A DNA stretch of 64,000 nucleotides from Mugil cephalus (Eukaryota > Chordata > Actinopteri > Mugiliformes > Mugilidae), in the NCBI RefSeq assembly GCF_022458985.1, contig NC_061790.1:1289001-1353000 (forward strand). Reading direction: 5' to 3'. Each line of letters begins with the position of its first letter. The stretch's first letter is position 1. A model generated the notes under the pieces. The model saw only the letters and a list, made by a program, of their open reading frames with translations, was not told the origin of the DNA and searched no databases. Of the stretch, positions 23,159 through 37,400 are shown piece by piece. Both the position numbers and the translations under genes were made by a program.

Positions 23159-23663
23159 CTGGTGCAGGACATCGCCCGTCTTCTCTGGTGTTTTTTTGTT
23201 TTTTTTCACAGTTGTGCCTCAGGAAATAGTTTTTCTGAAAGAAAACCTTCAACTCTTTCTGTGGCGTTCTGGCCAAAGGCATTCTGGGAAATGTAGGAAA
23301 CGTTATGAGCACATCATAGGTCAGACATATTTGTATTATTTTTATTTTATTTTGGTTTCTTTTTGACAACATTTTAAACTTCATCGTAGCCATTTTCTTT
23401 GATTTCGTATTTTATTTTTAGCTTTCTTCCAGTTCAGTGAGGACAGTGCAGCTTGTTCTTCCTTTTCTTTTCTTTTACTTTCATTTTATTTCAAAAACTT
23501 GTTTTGTGGAAAAGAGCCAGACTTAAAAACAATAATAATCATAATAGTTTTTTTAAGAGTCAAAATGTTTTTTTGTTTTGTTTTTTCCTAACAAGTGTTT
23601 GCAGTCGTCTTGCAAATGAAATGTTTTATATTGTACAGTGAGGTGAGTTAAACCTATTTTTCT

Positions 23664-23669
23664 AATAAA
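23664..23669 (+). terminator. Candidate distal polyadenylation signal of syncrip
   Basis: AATAAA followed within about 30 nt by a GT/T-rich stretch (TGACCTGGGCTGTGTTTTTT), a good downstream element. It could end a long 3' UTR isoform, or another transcript. Confidence 0.45.
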
Positions 23670-24813
23670 GTTATTGACTTTGACCTGGGCTGTGTTTTTT
23701 GGATTATTTTAATTAACTCTGTTTATTAATGTCTAATAAAATACGTTTGTTTTAAATGTTGACATGATAAATCAACAGGAAGAAAATAAATACAACGTTT
23801 CTGCAGTTTAATAATGTAATTTATTACAACATTCAACAAAGTCAATAAAACATCACTTTAAAACTAAATAAACAGTTTGCTCAGTTTAGTAACATTTCCT
23901 CAAATAATATCAGTGATGGAAAAAGTTTAGAGATTAATAAATTTAATTAAAATAAAGTTGTTAATGGTAAAACTTTGATCTAAATGACGGAGTTTTACCA
24001 AAACAAATGGATCAACCAATCAGACGAGGCGACGTTTGGATTTAGGGTTGCCAGGTTTGACGGGATAAACTGTCGGTACGCAGCAGTGGCGTGTGAAAAA
24101 TCCGTAATCTGAACTATTAAAGTTAAAGCGTTTTACTACTTTTTAGATATATTTATACAGGCATGTTTAGTAGAATTTAATGTGCGTAAAATTATAATAT
24201 TATCGCCCGTCTACTTTGGCTCGAATATAACTCATATCACTTTTTTTTTAATTAGTTTTTAAGGTTTGATTTAAGATAATTATAATTATAAGAAAGCTTT
24301 TTAAATCTAGTTTGTTCGTAGATGATCGTGATACGCGGTTAAAATTCTTTTATTTAATATTTTATTTTCCGTGTAATCGCATTAAGTTTAAGTGAAACAA
24401 ATACGTCTTTGCCGCGGACCTGGCAACCCACGCTTGGATTTTAAACATTCCATCCGGAAGTCAGGAAGTCGGAGTGGACGTCTAAAAATAAATAAATTAA
24501 TAAATAGAAGGGAAACATGGAGTGAAAAACTTTTGGAGCCGAATACAGAAGCTCGTGTTTGGGACCATTTTGACGAAGAACCGAGGACTTTGGTTCGGAA
24601 CGAGATGTGTTTTATGCAGTTGTTTTTTTAATCGCTGTGAGTTGAGCCGTTTCCACGTAGCCTTAAAAAAAGCTAACTGAGCTAATGCGGACTTGGACAA
24701 TGTCACTCTGCTCAGGTTTTAATGGCGATTAAAGGTGTTAAAAGCTCATGTAGCGCGCTGAGTCCTGGTGTTGAAGTGTTATTGTTGTACTTGTGAGCAG
24801 GTCCGCTGAGAGG

Positions 24814-25415
24814 ATGGCAGGTTTTTTGACGTACGTGGAGGATTTGAAGCGGGGGCTGAAGGTGGACGTCCTGCGGGAAGCCGGCCGCCAGTACCCGGCC
24901 TCCTGCTTCCTGCTGCTGTCCATGGTGTCGCTGACGGTGCTCCTCAACAGGTTATCTTTATTTATTACTGTTTATTTCAGATTATTTATCCAATATAAAG
25001 AGATAAACGCCATTATGAGCTGTACTTATCTCGTCGGTTGGGTCACGGGATGAGTTTGAGGGCGTCAACTGCTACCATCGTAGTTCTTCTGTTCAGAAGT
25101 TGCTTGGGAATTTAGAGTTTTTTAGGCTTTTTTCATCCGCAAAGTAATTCAGTCAAATTTAAAGTTGCATGTGATGATGCACGGTGAAAAGAAACTGCTC
25201 ATGGATACATCGGCTTAATAAAAATAAATGGGAAATTAAATCTTCCCTCTTTGCGCTTAAGTCCCGCTGATGCGCAACAGGTTGAAACTATTTATTGCTG
25301 TTTATTTATGATTAATTTATCTAATCTAAAGAGATAAATACCAGTAGAAAGCGCGTTCCTATCGCTGGCTCGGTCACGGGATGTGAGAAGAAGTTGCTCA
25401 TAGATAATTCGGCAC

Positions 25416-25447
<32 letters not shown>

Positions 25448-28400
25448 TGATCATATGGAAACTAAACATTTGTGTCTTTGCACATAAATAGCTGCTGATG
25501 CAGTTATGATTATTAGTTCAATATAAGGAGATAAATATCAGTATAAGTTGTGATTATCCTCCCATAGTTCTCCCGTTAAGAATTTCATGTTTTTAGGACT
25601 TTTTCGTCCTTAAAGTAATTCAGTCATATTTGAAGGTAAATGTGTTGACGCAGGTGAGAAGAAGAATAGATAGCTGAATAGATAATTCAGCTTAATAAAA
25701 ATTATTTTTTTAAAAATACATGGAAACTCTAAACCTGCTGTTTATTGTAAAGCTGCTGATGCCAATACTTTTGTCAGTACGTTGTCATTCAGTTAAAAGG
25801 ATTAAGTCTGTAGTTAACTGACAAGTTCTTCTAAATGTCCGTTCAAAGCTTATTTCATACGTTTGTGGACGTAAGTGTCTGTTAACCAATAAACAATAAA
25901 CAGAACCTCCTCTAATGAACCCATTTCAGACTTAATTATCTCTAACATTGTTTATTGTGTTGCTTACCTCTAGAATAAGCTTTATCGTTGAGTTCAGATG
26001 AACTAAACCAGACTAAATAAGAGACATTTGAACAGCTGAACAGCACATGAGCGTTTGTTTCTGACATAACGTGAACACCTGTGCAGGTATATCCACATCC
26101 TGATGATCTTCTGGTCTCTCCTGGCCGGAGTCGTCACCTTCTACTGCTCCCTCGGACCAGAGTCTCTTCTCCCGAACATCCTCTTCACGGCGAAGCCGAG
26201 GACCAAAGTACGATTCAGACCTAAACACGTCTCCGCTGTGGAGGCAGATTTTAATAATCCTGATGTTTGTTTGTGTTCGGCAGCGTCAGGACCAGGAGCT
26301 GTTTCCTCTGGGCCACAGCTGTGCTGTGTGCGGGAAGGTCAAGTGTAAACGCCACCGGTACGATCAGCTGAGGAAGAGTTCAACCCTCCTCCTCCTCCTC
26401 CTCCTCCTCCTCCTCCTCCACAAACATCCAGAGGGTCGGGGGTTTATACAGTGTTTGGCTCATAGAATGAGAACCAGATATTAGGTTGTTTTCATTTCCT
26501 TTTGTATTTATTCTGGTCGTTATTTTCACTTTCCATGATTCATTACACACTGTAACATCATCATAACATCATTATCACATGAACCTAAAACAGGATTCAG
26601 GCAGAAACTCGGGGTCAGTCCAGTATCATCAGTCCAACATCTACAGAAAAATACACAAGTCAAACAAAGAAAAATCTTTTCTGCATGTTTTTATATTCTG
26701 ATTTTCGTTGGTCTGAGGGACACCAGCTCCAGACATTATAAAACTAAATCACTTACTATGATCAAACGATCTTACATTTCAGGGCTTTTTCCAAATAGAT
26801 ATAGAGGAAACTTAAACACATCTGTATTTTACATTTGCTCTTGTTTTACATCGTCCGAAAATAAACAAATCTCTTAAATCATGTTTTTTCTCTATTAATT
26901 AAAAAAAACGATTAGATTAGAAAATCCGTCAATTTGGCTGATTTAGTTCACAGGAGTTTGTTCACAGACAAAAACCAGAACAGTGCATTTCATAGAAGAT
27001 CTCTTATATCTTATCTCTTATTTATCTTCTATCTTAAACCTTTTATCTTTTATATCTTTTATATGTTTTATCTGATGTCAGGCCGACTCTGCTCCTAGAG
27101 AACTATCAGCCCTGGTTGGACCTGAAGGTTCATTCCAAAGTGGACGCGTCAGTAGCAGAGGTAGGTCAGGACCTGGATCACCTGCTGACCCCTGACCCCT
27201 CTGACCCCTGACCCCTGACCCTTCTGTCTCTGTCTCTGCCTCTGTCTCCGTCTCCCTGTCCACAGGTGTTTGAGTTGGTTCTGGAGAACTTTGTGTACCC
27301 CTGGTACCGGTAAGTGAAGCTCTTGTTGCGTTCAGGGTCGAGTGGAGGAGGATCAGCTGTTTAACGTCTCCTCTGTTCCAGTGACATCACAGACGATGAG
27401 GCGTGTGTGGACGAGGTCAGGATGACGTTTCGCTTCTTCGCCTCGGTGCTGGTGCGCCGCGCTCAGAAGGTCAGAAGGTGGCGCCGTTCGTCTGAAACAC
27501 AGACGCTGCAGTTTATCAGAATATATCAGAGACTGTATGTAAATATGGAGGAGGAGGAGGAGGAGATAGTAACAGCTGCCACTTTTAAAGTCAAAGAAGT
27601 TTCATTAACACAAATGTGTTTGATGTTTATTGTTGTTTTTAATGTTGTTTTTAAGCTTGTTTGTGTATTTTCAGGTGGACGTTCCGTCCGTGTTCGCAGA
27701 CAAAGTGATGAAAGCTGCAATGAAGCACATAGAAATCATGGCCAAGGCTCGAGAACGAGGTGGGCGACCATAGAGGACCACGTGTCTCTGTGGACATGTC
27801 TCAGTGTCTGTGGACGTGTCTCAGTGTCTGTGGACGCGTCTCAGTGTCTGTGGACGTGTCTCAGTGTCTGTGGATTCGTCTCAGTGTCTGTGGACGTGTC
27901 TCAGTGTCTGTGGATTCGTCTAAGTGTCTGTGGATGTGTCTCAGTGGGCGTGTCTCTGTCTCAGTGGGCGTGTCTCAGTGGGCGTGTCTCTGTCTCAGTG
28001 GGTGTGTCTCTGTCTCAGTGGGCGTGTCTCAGTGGGTGTGTCTCTGTCTCAGTGGGCGTGTCTCAGTGGGCGTGTCACTGTCTCAGTGGGTGTGTCTCTG
28101 TCTCAGTGGGCGTGTCTCAGTGGGTGTGTCTCTGTCTCAGTGGGCGTGTCACAGTGGGTGTGTCTCTGTCTCAGTGGGCGTGTCTCAGTGGGCGTGTCTC
28201 TGTGGGCGTGTCTCTGTGGGTGTGTCTCAGTGGGCGTGTCTCTGTGGGCGTGTCTCAGTGGGTGTGTCTCAGTGGGTGTGTGTCTGTCTCAGTGGGTGTG
28301 TCTCAGTGGGTGTGTGTCTGTCTCAGTGGGCGTGTCTCTGTGGGCGTGTCTCAGTGGGTGTGTCTCTGTCTCAGTGGGTGTGTCTCAGTGGGTGTGTGTC

Positions 28401-31400
28401 TGTCTCAGTGGGCGTGTCTCAGTGGGTGTGTCTCAGTGGGCGTGTCTCAGTGGGCGTGTCTCAGTGGGCGTGTCTCAGTGGGCGTGTCTCAGTGGGTGTG
28501 TCTCAGTGGGTGTGTGTCTGTCTCAGTGGGTGTGTCTCAGTGGGCGTGTCTCAGTGGGCGTGTCTCAGTGGGCGTGTCTCAGTGGGTGTGTGTCCCCCCG
28601 CAGTGAACGGAGTGGAGGGTTTGCAGCAGGCCGCTCTGGAGGAGTACGGCTCCGACCTCCACGTGGCTCTGAGGAGCAGGAGGGAGGAGCTGCAGTACCT
28701 GAGGACCCTGACGGAGGCGCTGTTTCCCTACGTGATGCCTCCCAAGGCCACGGACTGCAGGTCTGTGTGGACGCGGTGCTCTTTCTAAACCGTAGGGGGC
28801 GTCACCAGGACTGATAACACATTCAGTTTGTTTGTTTCGTTTAGTTTTTCTGGTTTTAGTTTAAGTTAAGTTAAGTTAATTTTTTGTTGTTGAGATGAAA
28901 TAAGTTTTAAGGTCAGAGAAATAAAACCTGATTCTCTGGGTTCAGGTCTCTGGCTCTGCTCCTGAGGGAGGTGATGTCTGGATCGGTTCTCCTTCCCACC
29001 ATGGACTTCATGGCTGATCCTGTGAGTATCAGCCACAACATTATGACCACGTTACTGTTTCTTTGTTGGAGCACCTCCTCCAGATGAACTCATGTCTGTG
29101 CTCCTCCTCCAGGACACGGTCAACCTCATGGTCCTCATATTTGTCGACGACTCTCCAGTGAGTCTCAGTCCTCTCCTCTAACTCCTCTAACTCCTCTAAC
29201 TCCTCTTACTCCTCTTACTCCTCTAACTCCTCTAACTCCTCTAACTCCTCTTACTCCTCTAACTCCTCTTACTCCTCTTACTCCTCTTACTCCTCTAACT
29301 CCTCTTACTCCTCTAACTCCTCCTACTCCTCTTACTCCTCTAACTCCTCTTACTCCTCTTACTCCTGTTGGAACCAGTAACTTAAATGCGTCTCCTCTTT
29401 CTCCTCCTCAGCCTGAAGCCTCCTCAGAGCCTCCTTCTGCTCTCGTTCCGTTTTTACAGAAATTTGCCGACGTCAGGAACAAGAAGCCGTCGGTGAGTGT
29501 TTCCTGTTCATTAGTGTTTCCTGTTCGTTAGTGTTTCCTGCTCGTTAGTGTTTCCTGCTCGTTAGTGTTTCCTGTTCGTTAGTGTTTCCTGTTCGTTAAT
29601 GTTTCCTGTTTTAAATCAGAAAAAAAAATATATATATTTCCCATAAAATAAACATTAGTTTTTTGAGGTTGAATTTTCTTTGAGATGTTGAATTTTTTGT
29701 TTTTGTTTTTTTGTAAACTGAATTTATTTATAAAAAAAAATTAAAATAAATGAAAATTTATTAAAATTTAAAAAATGTATTTATAAATGAAACTGAATGA
29801 AACTAAACTAAATTTATTTATAAATTCAGTTCACAAATACTCAAACTCTGATGCTACAGAAATACTTCCTTACTCCCTGGTTGCCCGGATTTTGAGTCCA
29901 GCTTTTTTGAGTTTGAATTTTTTGCGATGTTGAATTTTTTAGCTTGATTTTTTTTTTTGTGATGTTGAATATTTTTGGTAAACTGATTTAGAAATTCATA
30001 CTTGGTGTCTGACGGCACATAAATGCGTTCGTGCTCTTCCAGGTGCTGAAGCTGGAGCTGAAGGAGATCCGGGATCAGCAGGACCTCCTCTTTCGTTTCA
30101 TGAACCTCCTGAAGCAGGAAGGAGCCGTGCATGTGCTGCAGTTCCTCCTCGCCGTCGGTAAGAACAGCCAACCAGACGTCGGCTCGGTTTTATACCTGCA
30201 GCCGCTCTTCGCCAACGCTTCCTGTTTGTGGGTTTTCTCCTCCAGAGGAATTTAACGATAAGATCCTGAGTCCGGATCTGAGCGACGCCGAGCTGCAGCG
30301 TCTTCACGGGGAGGTGGTGCACATCTACGAGACGTACTGTCTGGACGAGAGCATCGACAAGATCAGCTTCGACCCGTTCATCGTGGAGGAGATCAGGAAC
30401 GGTAAGACGACAAGTTCACCTCACACCACGGTTTTTGTGAAAAGCACATGCTAATGGAGATGCTAATGTGGAAGCTAATAGAAATGGCAATGCTGATGAT
30501 GAGGCTAACACAGGCAAAGCTAATGGTGAACCTAATGGTGAAGCCAGTAGCAATGACAATGCTAACGGTGAGGCTGATAGTGTTAATGGCAATGGTGATG
30601 CTAATGGTGATTCTAAATACAAAGCTAATGGTGACCTAATTGAACGTAATCATCAATCCAATAGCAATACCAATGCTAACAGAAGCTAAAGATGAACCTA
30701 ATGGTAAATGCCAGTAGCAGTGGCAATGCTAATAATGACATAAAAGGTAAAGCTAAAATGGCGAGGCTAAAAGAGAAGCTGATGACAATGTTAATGGTGA
30801 TGCTAATGGTGATTCTAAATACAAAGCTAATAGTGACACTAATGGTGACGCTAAATATGAACGTAATGGTGAAGTAGTAACTCAATGCTAATGGTGAAAC
30901 CGTTAGTAATTGTAATGGTAAAGGTGAAGCTAATAGTCTAGCTAAAGATGAACCTAATGGTGGAGCCAGTAGCAGTGGCGATGCTAATGGTGATTAAATG
31001 CAAAGCTAATGGTGTTCCTAATGGTGAAGCTAAAGATGACCTCAATAATCAATGAAGCTAAAGATGGGCTGAATGGTGAAGCCAGTAGCAATACCAATGC
31101 TAAGCTAAAAGTGTGGCTAATGACAATGTTAATGATAATGGTGATTCTAATGATGATGCTAAATGCAAGCTAATGGTGAGGCTAAGGATGAATGTCATGA
31201 TCAAGCCGATACTAATCACGATGCTAACAGTGAGGTCACTTTCTCTAAAAGTAAACCAGGTAGATTTCCATGTCCGTTAGCAGCCTTTAGCAGTGGTTAG
31301 CATCACAGCCTGAAGGTTGTTGGTCTCCATCTCCCCCCTGAGTCGTTCCTTCTTCTTCTTCTCTCAGTTGCTAAAGGTCCGTACGGTGAGGTGGTGAAGC

Positions 31401-34400
31401 TGCAGACGATGCGCTGCCTGTTCGAGGCCTACGAACACGTCCTGTCTCTACTGGAGAAGGTTTTCACGCCCATGTTCTGTCACAGCGACGAGGTACGACA
31501 CTGATTTTATTTTCCTGGTGTCTCATATCTGTGACGTTTTATTTACGTCCAGAGGGGGAAGAGTTACAATAAATAAACTAATTAAATTTATGACCACAGA
31601 TTATTAATCACGTGTACGTTTATTTCAGTACTTCAGACACTTGCTGATGGGAGCAGAGTCTCCAACCAGGAACTCGAGAGTCAACAGGTTTGTATTTAGT
31701 CTGATTTAATATTTAACACCTAAACTTTATACCTGAGAGCCGTTTAACTTTAAGTAAAACTTTGGTCAGTATGTGACGATTTATCCCAAACCTCCTTCAT
31801 TATCCTCGTCTTATTCCAGAAATAGCTTCAGTTCAGATGAAAGCCGGTGAGTAGAGGTCCTGAGCATGAGTCTGCTGCTGCCTGCACACAAACAGCCATG
31901 AAACATGAAGGATACGATGCATGTAGATGCACAACATCTGTCACTTAGACCAACAAAGCTCTTTAACAGACCTTTAACGCTGCTCTGTCCGTTCACGCTG
32001 ATGCTTGTTTCACGCTGGCGACTAAAGACACTTTACAGGCGTCTCTATCTGTGAGGGATTTGAATCTTCTTTTGAGCTTTTGGTTCAATCTTTAACGTTA
32101 GAGAAAGTCTAAAGTCTACAGCACCGTGGCAGATCTCCGGCGTGTGAAAGCTCAATATTTAGACATTGTCAGGTTGGAGCAGTCAGTTCAACCTGTAACG
32201 TGAACGCTATGAAAGTAAAGTCTGAAATTTCTGAGTTGAAATATAGAATTTCTGAGTTTTCCTGAAGGCATCATCTAAGCCAGCGTTTGTTTAATCGAAG
32301 TCACTGTTGCAGAGATGGAGAGTGAATTAATGAAGCTGCAACAAAGGAAATAATAATAATAACTAATGTTAAATGTTGGGATGTAAATGTTGCAGTTTAG
32401 GATTAGAACACGAAACTTAACTAAATGGTTACATTGATAATCGAATAATTCCTCAAATTAATTCATTAATTCACTTTTTTTTTAAGTTTCTTCAGAAAAA
32501 TTGCCTCAAACATGAACAAGTTTTCCTGGAACTGGACAAAGAGAAGACAATCAAACATATGAAACATAGAAATATTAGTTAGTTGTTTATTCAAGAAAAT
32601 GAATAATCTGCAGCCATTAACACCATCTGGTTCTTCTGGAGAACCACTGGTGTTCTTGGGCTCCTTGTCTTCCTCCATGACCCAGTTTCTCTTCACATTC
32701 AGCTCATGGACTCATGTCCTGACATTTTCTTTCAGAGTTCACTGGTAGAATTCAGGATAAAATGCTACTGCAGAACCAATTAGCTGTAAACTGAACCGTG
32801 AAACCACAGGTGTGAATGTTTAGGAACAAGTCAAAGTCCTGAGTTGATGAGAGGAAACCACCAACATCTCACAGCTGAAGATTCCTCCAACAGTTCAGCA
32901 GTTACCAGGAGCTCAGAGCTGATACCGGAGACGAGGCTTCACTTAGTTTAACAACGTATTTATGCATTTTTTCCAGCTTATTAACCATTCAGTCACTTCT
33001 TCTGTGCGGAAACAAGACTCAAACCTTCAGGTTAAACTTTAGAAAAACTCACCTGCTGCATGCACCGTGCTGCAAACACACAAAGAGAAAAGCCTCCGAG
33101 CCAAACGTGACGTTGTGTTTCTCTGCAGGAACACGTCCAAACGAGGGGAGACGTTCGGCATCAGCAGGATCGGCAGCAAAATCAAAGGCGTGTTCAAGAG
33201 CACCACCATGGAGGGATCTCTGCTGCCCCCGCCCAGCACCATCAGCGACATCGACGACGACCTGGTAACATCATGCCGCTCCCTAACCCTGCAGGACAGT
33301 CAGGACGTGTCCTTCATGTCCTCATGCTTGTACGGGACCTGATTCGTCCCCGATGTTCTCCTGCAGGTGGAGGAGGCGACGGTGGTGATGGAGGACGACT
33401 CGCCCGCCGAGCCCGTCAGCTACCAGGGCATCCAGAGGAACCTGTCGGCCTGGAGCATCTCCATCCCCTTCATCGACATCTACGACGACGAGGCCAAGAG
33501 GGAGAGGATCCCCGTCTTCTGCATCGACGTCGAACGCAACGACAGGAAACAGGGTGAGTAAAAGCAGAACCGGGTTCCACCCTCCGTTAGAACGTCTGGA
33601 TCAAACCAAAGAACCCAGAGGGTTCCTCCACGTTACGTCCTAATCCTACTGACTGAGGTTTCCTCCATCACTCATGGAACGCACCAGGAAACCAGCCACC
33701 GAGGCTACATGCTACCTAGCAATGCTAAGCTAACTTTGGCTACAAGATGTCTGCGCTGGGTTTATTATCTCTAGTACGACTAGATCAGAGGACCATGCAT
33801 GAAGTTAAGGTTCAGGGCTCAGATTCTGTGGTGGATATTTGATGGAGGATCATGTGGATAAACTTATGAAATACTGAGACATGAGAAGAAATTCTGGCAT
33901 CCAACAAAGATTCCAGAGATGAAGACGAGCTCAAGATATGAAGATTGGACATTTTATTGGGCCTGGACCACTGGGCACATTATAGAATCCATATAAATAC
34001 ACAGATATCTCCTCCATGTGGTGAAGAAATGAACCTCAGAGGCACAGGAAGGTTAAATAGGTGAAATAAATTCATGTTTTTCAGTCTGTTCTAAACGTTT
34101 AGCTTCATCTTCACATCTTCACGTTGTATTTCGTTGTTTTTCTTCGTCTCAGCTGTCGGTCATGAAACTGAGAAGTGGTCGGTCTACAGACGATACCTGG
34201 AGTTCTACGTCCTGGAATCAAAGCTCACCGAGTTCCACGGTAACTTTTCCTCCGTAATAAAACCTCGAAGGAGAATAAACGGCGTCTGATCTGATCTGAT
34301 TAGAGGAATAAATGTGTCTTTACTACTTCATGACTGTCTACGTGGTTTATGGAATATTATTATTATTCATGTAGTTTTGTTGTTTGTGTTTATTTATTTT

Positions 34401-37400
34401 TTCCAGGTACGTTTGCAGATGCACAGCTTCCATCCAAACGAATCCTCGGACCAAAGAATTACGAGTTCCTGGAATCAAAAAGGGAAGAGTTTGAGGAGTA
34501 TTTACAGGTATTTGGTTCTAATCATATGGATGTAAAATGTGGTTCCCCCTGTAGAGGGCAGCGATGCGCCCTGTAACAGCCAAACTAAAGCAGAGTTCCT
34601 CTTCCTTCTTCTTCTGCTGAATCATTGTGCGTCCGTGTGCAGAGACTCCTGCAGCATCCAGAGCTCAGCAACAGTCAACTTCTGGCCGACTTCCTGTCTC
34701 CTCACAGCATCGAGTCTCAGTTCCTGGACAAGATGCTTCCCGACGTCAACCTGGGTACAAACACGATAAAAAACCACTCGGTTTGTTTTTTAATGTGACT
34801 GAACAGCTGATTCATGATCAATAACTGACGTTTTAAATAAAACGATAAATAATAAATAAATAGATAGAAACAAATAAAAGAAATAAATAAATAGAAACAA
34901 TTTCCTATAAATAAAAAAATATATATTATTTTATTTCTTCTTATTTCTTTGTTTCGCACAATTTTAAAATAACAAAAGAAACAATAAATTCTGCTCCTCT
35001 TTTCTTCTCCTATTTTAATTAACTTAATTTATTACAGACAAGACTGAATGAACATAAACTATAATATAACTCCATCAAACAGCTGAATAAATAAATAAAT
35101 AAATAATCAGGATGAAACACATTAAAGCATCTAAAGCATTTTTTATAACATGTTAGAGTCGTGTTAACGCTGCTTATTTAAAACATATAATAACTGAATA
35201 AATATAACTTCATCCATGTGTTTCTTTTTACAGGGAAGATTTTCAAGTCAGTTCCAGGGAAACTGATGAAGGAGGTTGGTGTAGTTTTATGTCCTGTGTT
35301 AAAACGCTGTCGCCTCCAGCTCAGACTGACGGATTCTTCTTGTTGTTCAGCGAGGCCAGAACCTGGAGCCCTTCATCCAGTCCTTCTTCAACTCCTGTGA
35401 GTCCCCCAAACCCAAACCAGGCCGCCCAGAACTCACCATCCTCAGCCCCACCACCGAGAACGACAAGAAGGTACGGCACCACCGGGAGCCTGGGGGGGCT
35501 CTGAGGACCCGGGGCTCTGAGGAACCTGGTCTCTGAGGAACCGGGTCTCTGAGGAACCGGGTCTCTGAGGAACCTGGTCTCTGAGGAACCGGGTCTCTGT
35601 GGGCCCTGGTCTCTGAGGAACCGGGTCTCTGAGGGACCTGGTCTCTGAGGACCCGGGTTTGTATGGACGCTGGTCTCTGAGGGCCCTGGTCTCTGTGGAC
35701 GCTGGTCTCTGAGGGCCCGAGTTTGTATGGAAGTATTTCTGTGCTATCAGAGTTTGAGTATGAGTTTGAGTCTAAATAAATTCAGTTACCAAAAAAAAAA
35801 AAATTCAACATTTCATAAAAGTTCAACCTCAAAAAATCAAAATCTCAAAATATTGGACCTCAAATCTTCAGCGTTTCAAAAAACTCAAACTCAATAAATC
35901 CAAATCTCAAAAAGCTCAAATGTCAGTTTGTTTTGTGAACTGAATTGTGCAGGAACCCTGGTTCATCCTGACTGTACGTTTCTCCTGCAGCTCTTCAGCA
36001 GCCTGTTCAGGAACAACGCCGACCAGTGGAAGGGCAGGAAACCTCACCACAGGTTCCTGGACATGGTCTCTGTGGACGGCATGTATGACTACATGATGTA
36101 TGTGGGTACGTGTCAGACTGGTCCCGGGACTGTCCCTGTAATAATAATAATTTAATAATTAATCCCTGTAATAATAATAATTTAATAATTAATCCATTTA
36201 ATCCCTTCAACCCATGTAATAATAATAATTTAATAATTAATCCCTTTAAAACCTTTAAAACCAGAGCGGTTTATGTCATTTCCTCTGTTAATAATTAACG
36301 TCTTCATCTGGACAGTAGGGGGCGCTGCAGAGAGGTGGTCTTTGTTTTCTGTTAACTCCTCCCCCCTCTCTCCTCCGTCGGTGACTCCCAGGTCGGGTGG
36401 TGTTCCACATACCGGACTGGCTGCACCACCTTCTGGCCGCGGGTCGGATCCTGTTCAAGAACACGTTTGAGGCCTACATGGACCAGTACATGCAGACCAA
36501 GCTGGACCGGGTCCTGCAGGAGCACCGCCTGGTCTCCCTCATCACCCAGCTCAGAGGTCACGGTCCAGAGGCTGGAGCTAACCTCCATGCTAACAGTATC
36601 TCATCCTAGCCTCCATGCTAACAGTATCTCATCCTAGCCTCCCAGCTAACAGTATCTCATCCTAACCTCCCAGCTAACAGTAGCTCTTCTTAGCCTCCCA
36701 GCTAACAGTATCTCATCCTAGCCTCCCAGCTAACAGTAGCTCATCCTAGCCTCCCAGCTAACTAACCGCTTCCTAGCCTCCCAGCTAACAGTAGCTCTTC
36801 TTAGCCTCCCAGCTAACAGTAGCTGTTCTTAGCCACCCAGCTAACAGTAGCTCTTCCTAGCCTCCCAGCTCTCTAATAATAAATGTTGTAAAGTTTGTGT
36901 TGTCGTGTTTTTTCTTGTGCAGATGCAGTTTTCTGTGAGAACAGTGAGGAGAGAACTGAGGAGGACAAACACATCAGAGCCAAGCAGACGTTTGAGGAGA
37001 TGATCAAATATCTGCCAGGTCACTTCCTGCTCATCTGAGGAAGAGTGTGAGGTCTGCAGGAAGCTCTGGGTCCGTCTGCTAACGGCCATGTTTGATTTCA
37101 GACCTGGTGGTGAAGCTCATCGGAGAAGAAGCCAAACACGAAGGCATCCAGATGCTGTTTGATGGTTTACAGCAGCCTCTCCTCAACAAGCAGGTGAGCG
37201 TCTGCAGCACACTGGGTTTAAGCTGCATTCATTCATTCATTCATTCATTCATTCATTCATTCATTCATTCATTCATTCATTCGTTCACTCATTCATTCAC
37301 TCATTCATTCATTCACTCATTCATTCACTCATTCATTCATTCATTCACTCATTCACTCATTCATTCACTCATTTAACCATTCATCATTCATCATTCATTC

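Larger units (their letters stand above)
18917..24813. other. syncrip 3' UTR and syncrip-snx14 spacer
   Basis: The first 700 nt is T/A-rich 3' UTR. Beyond it lie CT-rich low complexity (21.45-21.77 kb), a GT microsatellite, a MITE at 22.98-23.16 kb and a second polyadenylation signal at 23664. An 87-nt exon-like segment sits at 20249-20335. No ORF here looks like a conserved protein. Confidence 0.6.

Noticed and set aside
24392..24631. 79-codon ORF upstream of snx14
   Set aside because: No family resemblance and it lies in the presumed snx14 5' region; probably chance.
27407..28814. Three long overlapping plus-strand ORFs (296-399 codons) rich in Cys, Ser, Val and Trp
   Set aside because: They are the snx14 intron minisatellite read in three frames, with bits of the flanking exons. 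The real exons end at 27759 and start at 28604.
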